From NCBI GenBank assembly GCA_964505995.1, contig CAZDLB010000055.1, positions 1 to 11,954 of the forward strand: a stretch of DNA of 11,954 bases, given 5' to 3'. Shown in pieces: positions 1 through 6,007 of the stretch. Under the pieces are notes generated by a model. It had not been told where the DNA came from and searched no databases. It was given only the letters and a program-made list of their open reading frames with translations. Origin of the DNA: JAJRVH01 sp964505995 (GTDB lineage: Bacteria > Pseudomonadota > Zetaproteobacteria > Mariprofundales > Mariprofundaceae). The stretch's first letter is position 1. Each line of letters begins with the position of its first letter. Both the position numbers and the translations under genes were made by a program.

Positions 1-132
1 CGCCTGCCGCTGTTCCACCTGCCCGGCGACATCGCCATCGAGCGCGAGAACTTCCGCTTCTATTTCCCGATCACGACTTCAATCCTGATCAGCCTGCTGC
101 TTTCCATCCTGTTCTGGCTGATGCACCGCTGA
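1..132 (+). CDS. DUF2905 family small membrane protein, C-terminal part (5' end outside window)
   Basis: The first 43 codons are open in frame 1 and end at TGA 130-132, giving the C-terminal end of a small protein whose start lies before the window. The visible part has the pattern typical of DUF2905 proteins (usually about 65-75 residues). A PGDI motif (residues 9-12 of the fragment) leads into IERENFRFYFP, followed by one strongly hydrophobic helix (about residues 24-41 of the fragment) and a short basic tail. The family is small, inner-membrane and of unknown function. The assignment rests on memory of the family pattern and on the open frame. Its 3' end faces the stop of the gene at 175-1005, 42 bp away. 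Confidence 0.8.
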   Translation, partial: RLPLFHLPGDIAIERENFRFYFPITTSILISLLLSILFWLMHR

Positions 133-152
133 TCCAAAAGGCTTCGACCAGC

Positions 153-181
153 GCAGGAGACGAGCGCCCCGCTCCTACTGC
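153..181 (-). repeat. REP-like GTAG hairpin at a convergent gene junction (possible terminator)
   Basis: Read on the minus strand, the gap between the two convergent genes starts with GTAG (178-175), then a perfect stem GAGCG (174-170), loop GGG, CGCTC (166-162), and goes on to GTCTCCTGC. A GTAG tetranucleotide followed by a GAGCG-type hairpin is the form of repetitive extragenic palindromes in Pseudomonas-like gammaproteobacteria. A longer alternative pairing exists: GCAGGAG at 153-159 with CTCCT-CTGC at 172-181, with a two-base bulge. The TAG inside GTAG is also the stop codon of the gene at 175-1005. There is no T-run after the stem on either strand, so a classical intrinsic terminator is doubtful. 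Only one copy lies in the window, so the repeat family cannot be confirmed here. Confidence 0.3.
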
Positions 182-1005
182 AGCTCCATGACATACCTGG
201 TCAGGGTAACCCCGGCACTGGAGCCGTCCGAGCCACCCCCGCCCATCGAATAATTGCCCGAAACCTTGCTGCGGCTGTTGATCTCCACCCACATGCCCTG
301 TTTCAGATCGAACACCGCATCGGACTTGCCGCCGATCCGGGTCGTACCCGAGCCCATGCCTTTGTAGCGAACCACGCTCCTGTCCCGGACGGAGAAATAG
401 GCCAGGCCGTTATCGATATCCTCAAGCACATAGATCTGTTTCGTTACCGATTGTATCTGCATCATCCCCGGCATCGATGCGCCGGATTTTCGGACCACTT
501 CAAATTCATCCCCGATCAGCAACTCATCCTCGGGCAGCTCCGGAAACCAGAACACGGCCTGTTTCATCATCTCCGCCGTCATATCGTATGATTTCCGCAT
601 CATTGCCTCCATCTGCTCCGGCATCTGCTGCATCTGCCGGGCCTGCTCCTCGGGCATCAATGAGCCGGTATAATGCACATTGCGCAACTGGCCGCTGGAG
701 TGCACCTCGGCCTCATAGAGAACCCTGGAGATATCCATGCCGCCCTGCATCTGACGGTTGCGGATCCGGGCCTTCACATGCACCCAGCCGGCCCGATCAC
801 CCTTGCTGATCCGGTAGGTGATCTGACTTCGGTTCTTCTGATTCGCTTCACGGCCCTGCGCGGAGGAATCATAGACATTCATGACCTCGGCCTTCCATGT
901 CTGCCCCGGCTTCCAGCCATAAGCAAGGCGACAGGAATCGGCCGCAAAGAGCGGAGCCGGGGCCAGCCACAACACTCCGAGAATGAATACGATCAGCCAC
1001 TTCAT
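175..1005 (-). CDS. Exported methionine-rich protein of unknown function, coupled to M48 protease
   Basis: This encodes a 276-residue protein that I do not recognise as a named family. Residues 1-21 form a clear Sec signal peptide (MKW, hydrophobic core, APLFA then AD), so the protein is probably periplasmic. Residues 117-147 hold nine methionines in 31 positions, in a segment that looks helical and also has Glu and Gln. The rest looks beta-rich, with a C-terminal stretch (about 200-250) that reads like strands of a beta-sandwich or barrel, then a Gly/Ser-rich loop (GGGGSDGSS) before the last strand. The start is well supported: AGGAGG lies 8 nt before the ATG. The ATG overlaps the stop of the upstream M48 protease gene in an ATGA junction (1002-1005), so the two are probably made together. 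Substrate, partner or inhibitor of the protease are all possible; none is shown by the sequence. Confidence 0.85.
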   Translation of the reverse strand: MKWLIVFILGVLWLAPAPLFAADSCRLAYGWKPGQTWKAEVMNVYDSSAQGREANQKNRSQITYRISKGDRAGWVHVKARIRNRQMQGGMDISRVLYEAEVHSSGQLRNVHYTGSLMPEEQARQMQQMPEQMEAMMRKSYDMTAEMMKQAVFWFPELPEDELLIGDEFEVVRKSGASMPGMMQIQSVTKQIYVLEDIDNGLAYFSVRDRSVVRYKGMGSGTTRIGGKSDAVFDLKQGMWVEINSRSKVSGNYSMGGGGSDGSSAGVTLTRYVMELQ

Positions 1006-2426
1006 CGTGCCGCCCTCCTCTTTAAAACCCGCATCTTGCGATCAATGCGTTTGCGCTCGGCCTTCGGCGCCAGCCTGCGATAGTGTCCATAGGCATCCAG
1101 CGCATCCTCATAGCGCTCCCAGTCCTCATAAAGCTCGGCAAGTCCCTTCCAGGCCGGCGCATAGTTCCTGTTCATGGCCAGGGCCTCCCGATACAGGCTT
1201 TCAGACCTGCGCTTGTCCGCCTCGCTGGCTCCGAAGGCAAAATCCCCCAGCCTGCTTCGCGCCAGGCCATAACTGACCTCCGGCAAGCGGATACCGCTGT
1301 CATGGATGGCCTGATAACGCCGCGCCGCTTCCTCATAGCGCTCTTCCTGCATGGCAAGCCTGGCCTTGGCCAGAAGCGTGCGGCTCAGGAAATCCCGAAA
1401 TGCCGCCTCCCCCTTCTCGGAGCCGTGCGCCGCCTCGCGAACCTCCTGCATGTTGAGCAGGCTGTGCATCAGCTCCGCCCGCCCCCGCGGAGCCACGCTG
1501 ATCGTCTTCGCCAGGCCACTGGCAAGCCCAGTCTTCTGCATCATCTGCTCCGACTGTTTCTGGAACATGGCCGTCATCTGACTAAGCTGGCGCCCCATGT
1601 CCCCGAGCATCGCCTGACGTTCCTTAAGCTGCCGGTTGCGCAGCCGCGCGACATTGCCCCATGCCTCGGCCGCCTCGGCCACATCGTAACCGGCCCTGGC
1701 CAGGTATTGCATGCCCTGTGCATCGGCCAACGGCTCAAACTGAAACCGGGGATCCATCTTGTGCCCGTTCGCATCCTCGGGCGGCACGGAGGCAGCAACA
1801 TCCTTCATCGTGAAATAGGCACTTTTGCCGCCCTCGATCACGGCAATCTTCTTCATCGTCTCGCCATACGTCTGCTCGCCGTTGAGCAGCTTTTCCTCTT
1901 CTTCCACCTCCCTGTATTCGGCGGCCGTATCCACCGCCACATCCATCAGGCCGCCGATCACGGCCCCGACGATGGCCATATTCCGCTTCTTTTGCTCGGC
2001 CGCCTTGATCTGCTGATAAAGCTCGATGTAGTGCCCCTCCGACACATGTGCCACCTCATGACTCAGCAGCGCAGCGAGCTGTGCCTCGTTGCGCGCCGAA
2101 TAAAGCATCGCCGTGGACATCACGACATGGCCATCGGCGTAGGAATAAAGCTCCGGAACATCGGATTCGACCACACTGACCTTCAAGCTGACCCCGGCCG
2201 GCAGCCCTGGCCCGGCAAGGACCAGTCTTTCGGCCACCTGATTCACATAATCGAGGATCGCCTTATCCTCCACGATGGGGCGCTCCTGCATGTCCCGTGC
2301 ATAAGCCTCGGACGCCTCCTGGATCAGAGCCCGACCATCCCTGTCAACCTCCAGCGCTGCAGCATGCATGGGAATAATCAGCAGCATGGACAGGACTGCT
2401 GCAATGTTCCTTATCGGCTGATTCAT
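1002..2426 (-). CDS. Exported M48 family metalloprotease with C-terminal TPR-like region (BepA/YfgC-like)
   Basis: This 474-residue protein has a signal peptide (residues 1 to about 24, ending HAAA) and the zinc-peptidase motif HEVAH at 123-127. The third-ligand motif of M48 peptidases, ExxAD, is seen as EPLAD at 231-235, followed by the usual LARAGYD. His123, His127 and Glu231 should bind zinc and Glu124 should be the catalytic base. A hydrophobic segment (150-164) and an acidic stretch (REVEEEE, 172-178) sit in a long region between the two motifs. Residues 267-297 are Met/Gln-rich. From about 350 to 455 there are TPR-like helical pairs, as in BepA, which takes part in outer-membrane protein quality control. 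The longer open frame reaching 2969 runs antisense through RNase HI. The start at 2426 has GGAGGG just upstream and creates the signal peptide. It overlaps the next gene by ATGA. The exact subfamily and physiological substrate are uncertain. Confidence 0.9.
   Translation of the reverse strand: MNQPIRNIAAVLSMLLIIPMHAAALEVDRDGRALIQEASEAYARDMQERPIVEDKAILDYVNQVAERLVLAGPGLPAGVSLKVSVVESDVPELYSYADGHVVMSTAMLYSARNEAQLAALLSHEVAHVSEGHYIELYQQIKAAEQKKRNMAIVGAVIGGLMDVAVDTAAEYREVEEEEKLLNGEQTYGETMKKIAVIEGGKSAYFTMKDVAASVPPEDANGHKMDPRFQFEPLADAQGMQYLARAGYDVAEAAEAWGNVARLRNRQLKERQAMLGDMGRQLSQMTAMFQKQSEQMMQKTGLASGLAKTISVAPRGRAELMHSLLNMQEVREAAHGSEKGEAAFRDFLSRTLLAKARLAMQEERYEEAARRYQAIHDSGIRLPEVSYGLARSRLGDFAFGASEADKRRSESLYREALAMNRNYAPAWKGLAELYEDWERYEDALDAYGHYRRLAPKAERKRIDRKMRVLKRRAAR
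1014..1019 (-). promoter_or_regulatory. Shine-Dalgarno of the Met-rich exported protein, inside the M48 gene
   Basis: AGGAGG on the minus strand ends 8 nt before the ATG at 1005. It lies within the last codons of the M48 protease gene and fixes the start of the downstream gene. With the ATGA stop/start overlap, it allows both re-initiation and independent initiation. Confidence 0.75.
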
Positions 2427-2463
2427 GGAGCCCTCCGTCGGTTGCACACCCGGCCCTTGATTC

Positions 2464-2492
2464 TGTTTAGCTGCCGCATCCTGTTTTGTCAA
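2464..2492 (-). promoter_or_regulatory. Probable sigma70 promoter for the M48 protease operon
   Basis: On the minus strand, a perfect -35 hexamer TTGACA (2492-2487) is followed after 17 bp by TAAACA (2469-2464), a weak -10 (3 of 6). Transcription would start near 2457, giving a leader of about 30 nt before the ATG at 2426, with GGAGGG inside it. The stretch is visibly more AT-rich than the surrounding genes. The -35 and spacing are good and the -10 is poor. On the plus strand TTGTCA (2486-2491) overlaps the same bases and could serve the divergent rnhA, but I see no good -10 for it. Confidence 0.45.
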
Positions 2493-2529
2493 TTCCATCG
2501 AACGGCTTGCGACTTTCTCCTGATGGCGC

Positions 2530-2991
2530 ATGATGCGAGCCATGTGTGACAAGCCTGAGGTCGAGGCCTTCACCGACGGCGCCTGCTCCGGCAATCCCGG
2601 GCCGGGCGGCTGGGGCGTGCTGCTGCGCATGGGCCGCCACGAGAAGGAGCTGTTCGGCGGCGAGCCCGAGACCACGAACCAGCGCATGGAACTCCGTGCC
2701 GCGATCGAGGCCCTGCGCGCGCTCAAACGGCCCTGCCGCATCACAATCCATTCGGACTCGAAATATGTCGTGCAGGGCATGACCGAATGGATCCACGGCT
2801 GGAAGAGGAACGGCTGGAAGAATGCGGCGAAAAAGCCGGTCGCCAACCGTGAACTCTGGCAGGAGCTGGACCGGCTGGCGGCCGGACATGAGGTGCGCTG
2901 GGAATGGGTCAAGGGCCATGCGGGACATCCCGAAAACGAACGCGCCGACGAACTGGCCCGCCGCGGCATCCCGGAGCGCCCGGAGCCCTAG
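2530..2991 (+). CDS. rnhA: Ribonuclease HI
   Basis: This enzyme cuts the RNA strand of RNA-DNA hybrids, removing R-loops and Okazaki primers in the cytoplasm. The 153-residue protein carries the whole RNase H fold with all four acidic metal ligands: Asp16 in FTDGACSGNPGPGG, Glu54 in MELRAAIEAL, Asp76 in IHSDSKYV and Asp140 in HPENERADELAR. The conserved histidine of KGHAGHPENER is at 130. The basic handle region of E. coli-type enzymes (WIHGWKRNGWK, about 87-97) is present. The start is ambiguous: in-frame ATGs lie at 2530, 2533 and 2542, none with a strong Shine-Dalgarno. The 2542 start (MCDKPEVEAFTDG) would give an N-terminus closest in length to E. coli RnhA. The gene is divergent from the M48 protease, and its stop codon overlaps that of the lipoprotein gene on the other strand (CTAG, 2988-2991). 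Confidence 0.97.
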   Translation: MMRAMCDKPEVEAFTDGACSGNPGPGGWGVLLRMGRHEKELFGGEPETTNQRMELRAAIEALRALKRPCRITIHSDSKYVVQGMTEWIHGWKRNGWKNAAKKPVANRELWQELDRLAAGHEVRWEWVKGHAGHPENERADELARRGIPERPEP

Positions 2992-4130
2992 GGCGCGATC
3001 GCCGGAAGTCCTTCTTCGGGTTCGACCGCCGATTCCTCAGGCTGCAGGATGATCTCCTTCAGCTGCACCGGATAGGGAGATTGCAGATAATCCTCCGCCT
3101 TCAGCTCGATGCGAACGCCTGTGGCGCGTGAGTAATAGATGATCCGTTCGCCGGCTTGCAGGTCCTCGACGACGGCCACCCTTCCCCCCATCGGATAGAG
3201 TCCCGAGCGCTCCTCGCAGCAGAAGGATAGCCCGGCCTTGACCGGCACCCCCTTCGGACCGATGCGCTTGAGCGCCGAGGCCGAAAAGGATTCCGGCAGA
3301 TCGCCCGCCTTCGGGATGAAATGCAACCAGAGATCCCGCCGCTTCGGCGCCGGCGAATCCTTGGGGAGCGTGCCGTCCTGCAGGAAGGACAGCACGAAAT
3401 CGAATTCCGGAAGCCGCTTGCCCGTATGGTGATCGCCGGTGACTCGAACATTGTGTCCCCAGGGAATCCAGGCGGACGATGCGCCGACAACGAAGTCGCT
3501 GTCGAACAGCGACTCCTCGCCGACATAGACGTTGAGTACCTCGATGCCCTCAAGTTCCGCGCCTTCGAGATTGTTCAGCTGCCACAGAAAATCGCTGCCG
3601 GGCCGGATCTCGGAGGCCTGGATATTGCCCTCGGCGCTGATGCTGGCCAGGCCGGACAGGATTTGCGCGGCATTCGTGCCGAAATGGGGGGTCGAGAGGA
3701 ATACGACCCGGCGGACCGGGTTCTCGGGATGATGGCTCAGATACTGGCGCAGCAGCAGCCCGCCCATGCTGTGGGCGACGATATCCACCGTGGGATAGGC
3801 ACTTAAGAAACGATCGAGCTTTTCCTCCAGCAGCTCAAGCGGCGGATAGCGATTGGCCACGATGCCCGTCCGATAGGTGAACAGATAGATGTCCCGATGG
3901 AGCCGGTCCTCGAGCGCCTGCAGCTGGCCGGGAGACGGCCAGGTGAATTCGCCACCGTTCCAGCCATGCACGAGGATGATCGGCGGCTCGCCCGGATAAT
4001 CCTCCTGCAGCAGCTCATCCATCGCCTCCCAGGTCTTCCACAGATCGGTATAGATCTGTTCGCTGGTCCGCGCCGAACACCCGGCCAGAAGCCAGGCCAG
4101 CATCAGCAGGAAAGGCAAGGACTTGCGCAT
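2988..4130 (-). CDS. Lipoprotein alpha/beta-hydrolase (lipase/esterase-like)
   Basis: The 380-residue product begins MRKS, then a hydrophobic core, then the lipobox LLAGC with Cys18 as the lipidation site, so it should be anchored to a membrane facing the periplasm or surface. The hydrolase domain covers about residues 48-255. IILVHGWNG (51-59) is the HG oxyanion-hole motif, and AHSMGG (119-124) is the nucleophile elbow with Ser121. DSDFVVGASSA (210-220) has the likely acid Asp212, and GDHHTG (232-237) the likely histidine (234 or 235). The triad order matches lipase-like/PGAP1-like hydrolases. Residues about 255-380 form a separate C-terminal region I do not recognise, beta-rich by eye, with an adjacent cysteine pair (304-305). 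The ATG at 4130 was chosen over an in-frame ATG at 4154 because it gives a standard lipoprotein signal. Substrate unknown; a lipid ester or glycolipid is plausible. Confidence 0.88.
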   Translation of the reverse strand: MRKSLPFLLMLAWLLAGCSARTSEQIYTDLWKTWEAMDELLQEDYPGEPPIILVHGWNGGEFTWPSPGQLQALEDRLHRDIYLFTYRTGIVANRYPPLELLEEKLDRFLSAYPTVDIVAHSMGGLLLRQYLSHHPENPVRRVVFLSTPHFGTNAAQILSGLASISAEGNIQASEIRPGSDFLWQLNNLEGAELEGIEVLNVYVGEESLFDSDFVVGASSAWIPWGHNVRVTGDHHTGKRLPEFDFVLSFLQDGTLPKDSPAPKRRDLWLHFIPKAGDLPESFSASALKRIGPKGVPVKAGLSFCCEERSGLYPMGGRVAVVEDLQAGERIIYYSRATGVRIELKAEDYLQSPYPVQLKEIILQPEESAVEPEEGLPAIAP

Positions 4131-4226
4131 ACGGTGGATTCTCTGCCATTTCATGGCCGATGCAAGGCGGAGCAGGAATGCACCGACATTTGCCAAGGCA
4201 CGCGCTTTCTGCTCGCATGCGGATCG

Positions 4227-4781
4227 ATGAAGATGCTGTTCGATTTCTTTCCGGTTCTGCTGTTCTTTCTCGCCTACAAGCTGTCGGACATCTATGTCGC
4301 GACCGGCGTACTGATTGCGGCCTGCGCCGTCCAGATGGTGGCGCAGCGGCTCTGGCGCGGAGCCTTCGACAGAACCCAGATCATCACCTTCATGCTGGTG
4401 CTGATCTTCGGCGGCGCCACGCTGATGCTGCACGATGAGCAGTTCATCAAATGGAAGCCGACGGTCATCAACTGGCTGTTCGGGCTCGTCTTTCTCGGCT
4501 CGCATGTCATCGGCCGCATGACGATGATCCAGCGCATGCTTGGCGGCAGGATCGAGCTGCCGACTCACGCCTGGTCCCGCCTGAACGCGGCCTGGGGTGT
4601 ATTCTTCATCGCGCTTGGCATCCTCAATCTCTATGTGGCCTTCAGCTTCGATACCGAGACCTGGGTGAACTTCAAGCTCTTTGGACTGATGGGGCTGACG
4701 CTGGCCTTCGTGCTGCTGCAGAGCCTGTATCTGGCGCGCTTTTTGCCCGCCTCCGAAGGCGTGGAGCGGGACGGGCGCTGA
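4227..4781 (+). CDS. yciB: Inner-membrane septation protein A (YciB/IspZ family)
   Basis: This 184-residue polytopic inner-membrane protein aligns from end to end with E. coli YciB as I remember it. The start MKMLFDFFP matches MKQFLDFLP, and EQFIKWKPTVI (71-81), IQRMLGG (101-107), LPTHAWSRLNAAWGVFF (111-127) and WVNFKLFG (146-153) are conserved blocks. About five to six hydrophobic segments are visible (roughly 4-18, 22-40, 51-67, 79-97, 121-139, 150-171). The family has been linked to cell division and envelope synthesis and interacts with division and elongation proteins in E. coli; the molecular function is unclear. The open frame extends 330 nt upstream, antisense to the lipoprotein gene, but homology starts at 4227. 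The Shine-Dalgarno is weak. A poor promoter match (TTGCCA at 4190-4195, 17 bp, TCGCAT) lies upstream. Confidence 0.95.
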   Translation: MKMLFDFFPVLLFFLAYKLSDIYVATGVLIAACAVQMVAQRLWRGAFDRTQIITFMLVLIFGGATLMLHDEQFIKWKPTVINWLFGLVFLGSHVIGRMTMIQRMLGGRIELPTHAWSRLNAAWGVFFIALGILNLYVAFSFDTETWVNFKLFGLMGLTLAFVLLQSLYLARFLPASEGVERDGR

Positions 4782-4791
4782 GCCCCGGGCC

Positions 4792-4819
4792 TGGACAGGC
4801 GGCGCATCGGGTTTACACT
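4792..4819 (+). promoter_or_regulatory. Probable sigma70 promoter of the AbrB/MazE-like gene
   Basis: TGGACA (4792-4797, 5 of 6 to the -35 consensus) is followed after 16 bp by TACACT (4814-4819, 4 of 6 to the -10). Transcription would start around 4826, leaving a leader of about 15 nt that is mostly the Shine-Dalgarno. This suggests the small gene is transcribed on its own and not only from yciB. It begins 10 bp after the yciB stop. Confidence 0.45.
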
Positions 4820-4820
4820 G

Positions 4821-4830
4821 CGTTATAACG
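4821..4830. promoter_or_regulatory. 10-bp perfect palindrome, candidate operator
   Basis: CGTTATAACG is a perfect palindrome in a GC-rich background. It covers the predicted transcription start and abuts GGAGGT (4830-4835), the Shine-Dalgarno of the AbrB/MazE-like gene. Proteins of this family bind as dimers and commonly repress their own gene, so autoregulation here is a reasonable inference. The centre also contains TATAAC, which could act as an alternative -10, but no -35 is placed to match it. Confidence 0.3.
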
Positions 4831-4840
4831 GAGGTGCGCC

Positions 4841-5080
4841 ATGATCAAGAAGCTGACCCCGATTGGCAACAGCCTGGGCCTGATTATCGACAGGCCCATC
4901 CTCAAGCTGCTGAACATCGACCGCGACACGGAGCTGGAGATCAGCACCGACGGCGAGACCCTGATCATCCGCCCGCGTTCCGCGGGCACGCCCGATGCCG
5001 ATGCCCCGAAGGATCAGGGGCGGGGCATGCGCGATGTCGCGCGCAGCTTCCTGGATGAGTTCCGCGAAGCCCTGAAATAG
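4841..5080 (+). CDS. AbrB/MazE-type (SpoVT-AbrB fold) DNA-binding protein, orphan
   Basis: The 79-residue protein has a typical N-terminal swapped-hairpin AbrB domain at about residues 1-47. It opens with MIKKLTPIGNSLGLII, continues with a PILKLLNI helix, then an ELEISTDGETLIIRP strand pair. Residues 48-79 form a variable tail (Pro/Asp-rich linker, then a helix with RSFLDEFREAL), which in MazE-like antitoxins is the part that contacts the toxin. The start is certain: GGAGGT ends 5 nt before the ATG. No toxin gene is adjacent: yciB lies before it and ilvE convergent after it, 6 bp away. It is therefore either a solitary transcriptional regulator or an antitoxin without its partner. Orphan members of this subgroup are common in proteobacteria. 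Confidence 0.9.
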   Translation: MIKKLTPIGNSLGLIIDRPILKLLNIDRDTELEISTDGETLIIRPRSAGTPDADAPKDQGRGMRDVARSFLDEFREALK

Positions 5081-5086
5081 CGGAGG

Positions 5087-6007
5087 CTAGACCGCGGTCA
5101 GCCAGTCGCGATGAGCCGGGCTGCGTCCGTGCACAACATCGAAATACTTCGACTGCAGCAGCTCGGTGATCGGACCGCGCGAACCACGGCCGATCGTGCG
5201 CCCGTCCACCTCGCGGATCGGCGTCACCTCGGCCGCGGTGCCGGTGAAGAAGGCCTCGTCGGCCACATAGACCTCGTCGCGCGTAATGCGCTTGACGACC
5301 ACCTTGAAGCCCTCCTCCTCGGCCAGCTGCATCACCGTCGCACGCGTGATGCCGTCGAGCGCGCTGGTCAGGTCCGGGGTATAGATGACGCCATCGCGAA
5401 CGATGAAAATGTTCTCGCCGCTGCCCTCGGCCACGAAGCCGTCCACATCCAGAAACAGCGCCTCGTCATAGCCGTCGCGCTGCACCTCGGCCAGCCCCAG
5501 CATGGAATTGATGTACTGGCCATTGGCCTTGGCCTTGCACATCGCGATGTTCACATGGTGCCGGGTATAGCTCGTCGTGCGGATGCGGATACCGCGGTTG
5601 ATGCCGTCATCGCCGAGATACGCGCCCCAGTTCCACGCGGCCACGATGACATGCGTCTTCAGATTGTCGGCGCGCAGCCCCATACCTTCCGAGCCATAGA
5701 ACACCATCGGCCGGATGTAGGCAGATTTCAGACCGTTTTCGCGCACCGCCGCCCGCTGCGCCTCATTGATCTCGTCCTTCGAATACGGCATCGGCATGCT
5801 CATGATATGCGCCGAACGGAACAGGCGATCGGTATGCGCCTGCAGCCGGAAGATCGCCGTGCCGCCCTCGGCATCGTAGGCGCGCACGCCCTCGAAGACG
5901 CCCATGCCGTAATGCAGCGTATGCGTCAGCACATGTACCCTGGCCTCCCGCCAGTCCACCATTTGTCCGTCAAACCAGATCAGGCCGTCTCGATCCGCGA
6001 AGTTCAT
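5087..6007 (-). CDS. ilvE: Branched-chain amino acid aminotransferase (PLP fold type IV)
   Basis: This cytoplasmic enzyme exchanges the amino group between glutamate and the keto acids of leucine, isoleucine and valine, the last step of their synthesis. The 306-residue length is normal for IlvE. Key parts are visible: HTLHYGMGVFEGVRAY at 29-44, IRPMVFYG at 98-105, and the PLP-binding lysine in CKAKANGQY (Lys160, matching AKAGGNY of the E. coli enzyme). Also present are EGSGENIF at 194-201, GITRATVMQLA at 219-229, and FFTGTAAEVTPI (253-264), which holds the phosphate-binding and specificity loop. GAGGTGA upstream of the ATG is a fair Shine-Dalgarno. The gene stands alone, convergent with the AbrB-like gene and divergent from the mla operon. 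I see no leader peptide or attenuator in the 100-bp upstream gap. Confidence 0.97.
   Translation of the reverse strand: MNFADRDGLIWFDGQMVDWREARVHVLTHTLHYGMGVFEGVRAYDAEGGTAIFRLQAHTDRLFRSAHIMSMPMPYSKDEINEAQRAAVRENGLKSAYIRPMVFYGSEGMGLRADNLKTHVIVAAWNWGAYLGDDGINRGIRIRTTSYTRHHVNIAMCKAKANGQYINSMLGLAEVQRDGYDEALFLDVDGFVAEGSGENIFIVRDGVIYTPDLTSALDGITRATVMQLAEEEGFKVVVKRITRDEVYVADEAFFTGTAAEVTPIREVDGRTIGRGSRGPITELLQSKYFDVVHGRSPAHRDWLTAV

Noticed and set aside
1083..2549. A 488-codon plus-strand open frame through the M48 protease gene
   Set aside because: It is antisense to a gene with a clear signal peptide, HEVAH and ExxAD motifs. Its product is His/Leu/Arg-rich without recognisable domains, a typical shadow in GC-rich DNA.
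2427..2969. Upstream extension of the M48 reading frame to 2969
   Set aside because: It runs antisense through the whole of rnhA and would bury the signal peptide. The ATG at 2426 has a Shine-Dalgarno.
3897..4226. Upstream extension of the yciB reading frame
   Set aside because: It is antisense to the lipoprotein gene, and similarity to YciB begins exactly at 4227.
4131..4568. Upstream extension of the lipoprotein reading frame
   Set aside because: It is antisense to yciB and lacks family features; the lipoprotein signal begins at 4130.
4841..5080. A complete toxin-antitoxin operon
   Set aside because: Only the antitoxin-like gene is present. No small toxin frame follows, since the convergent ilvE stop is 6 bp away, and the upstream gene is yciB.
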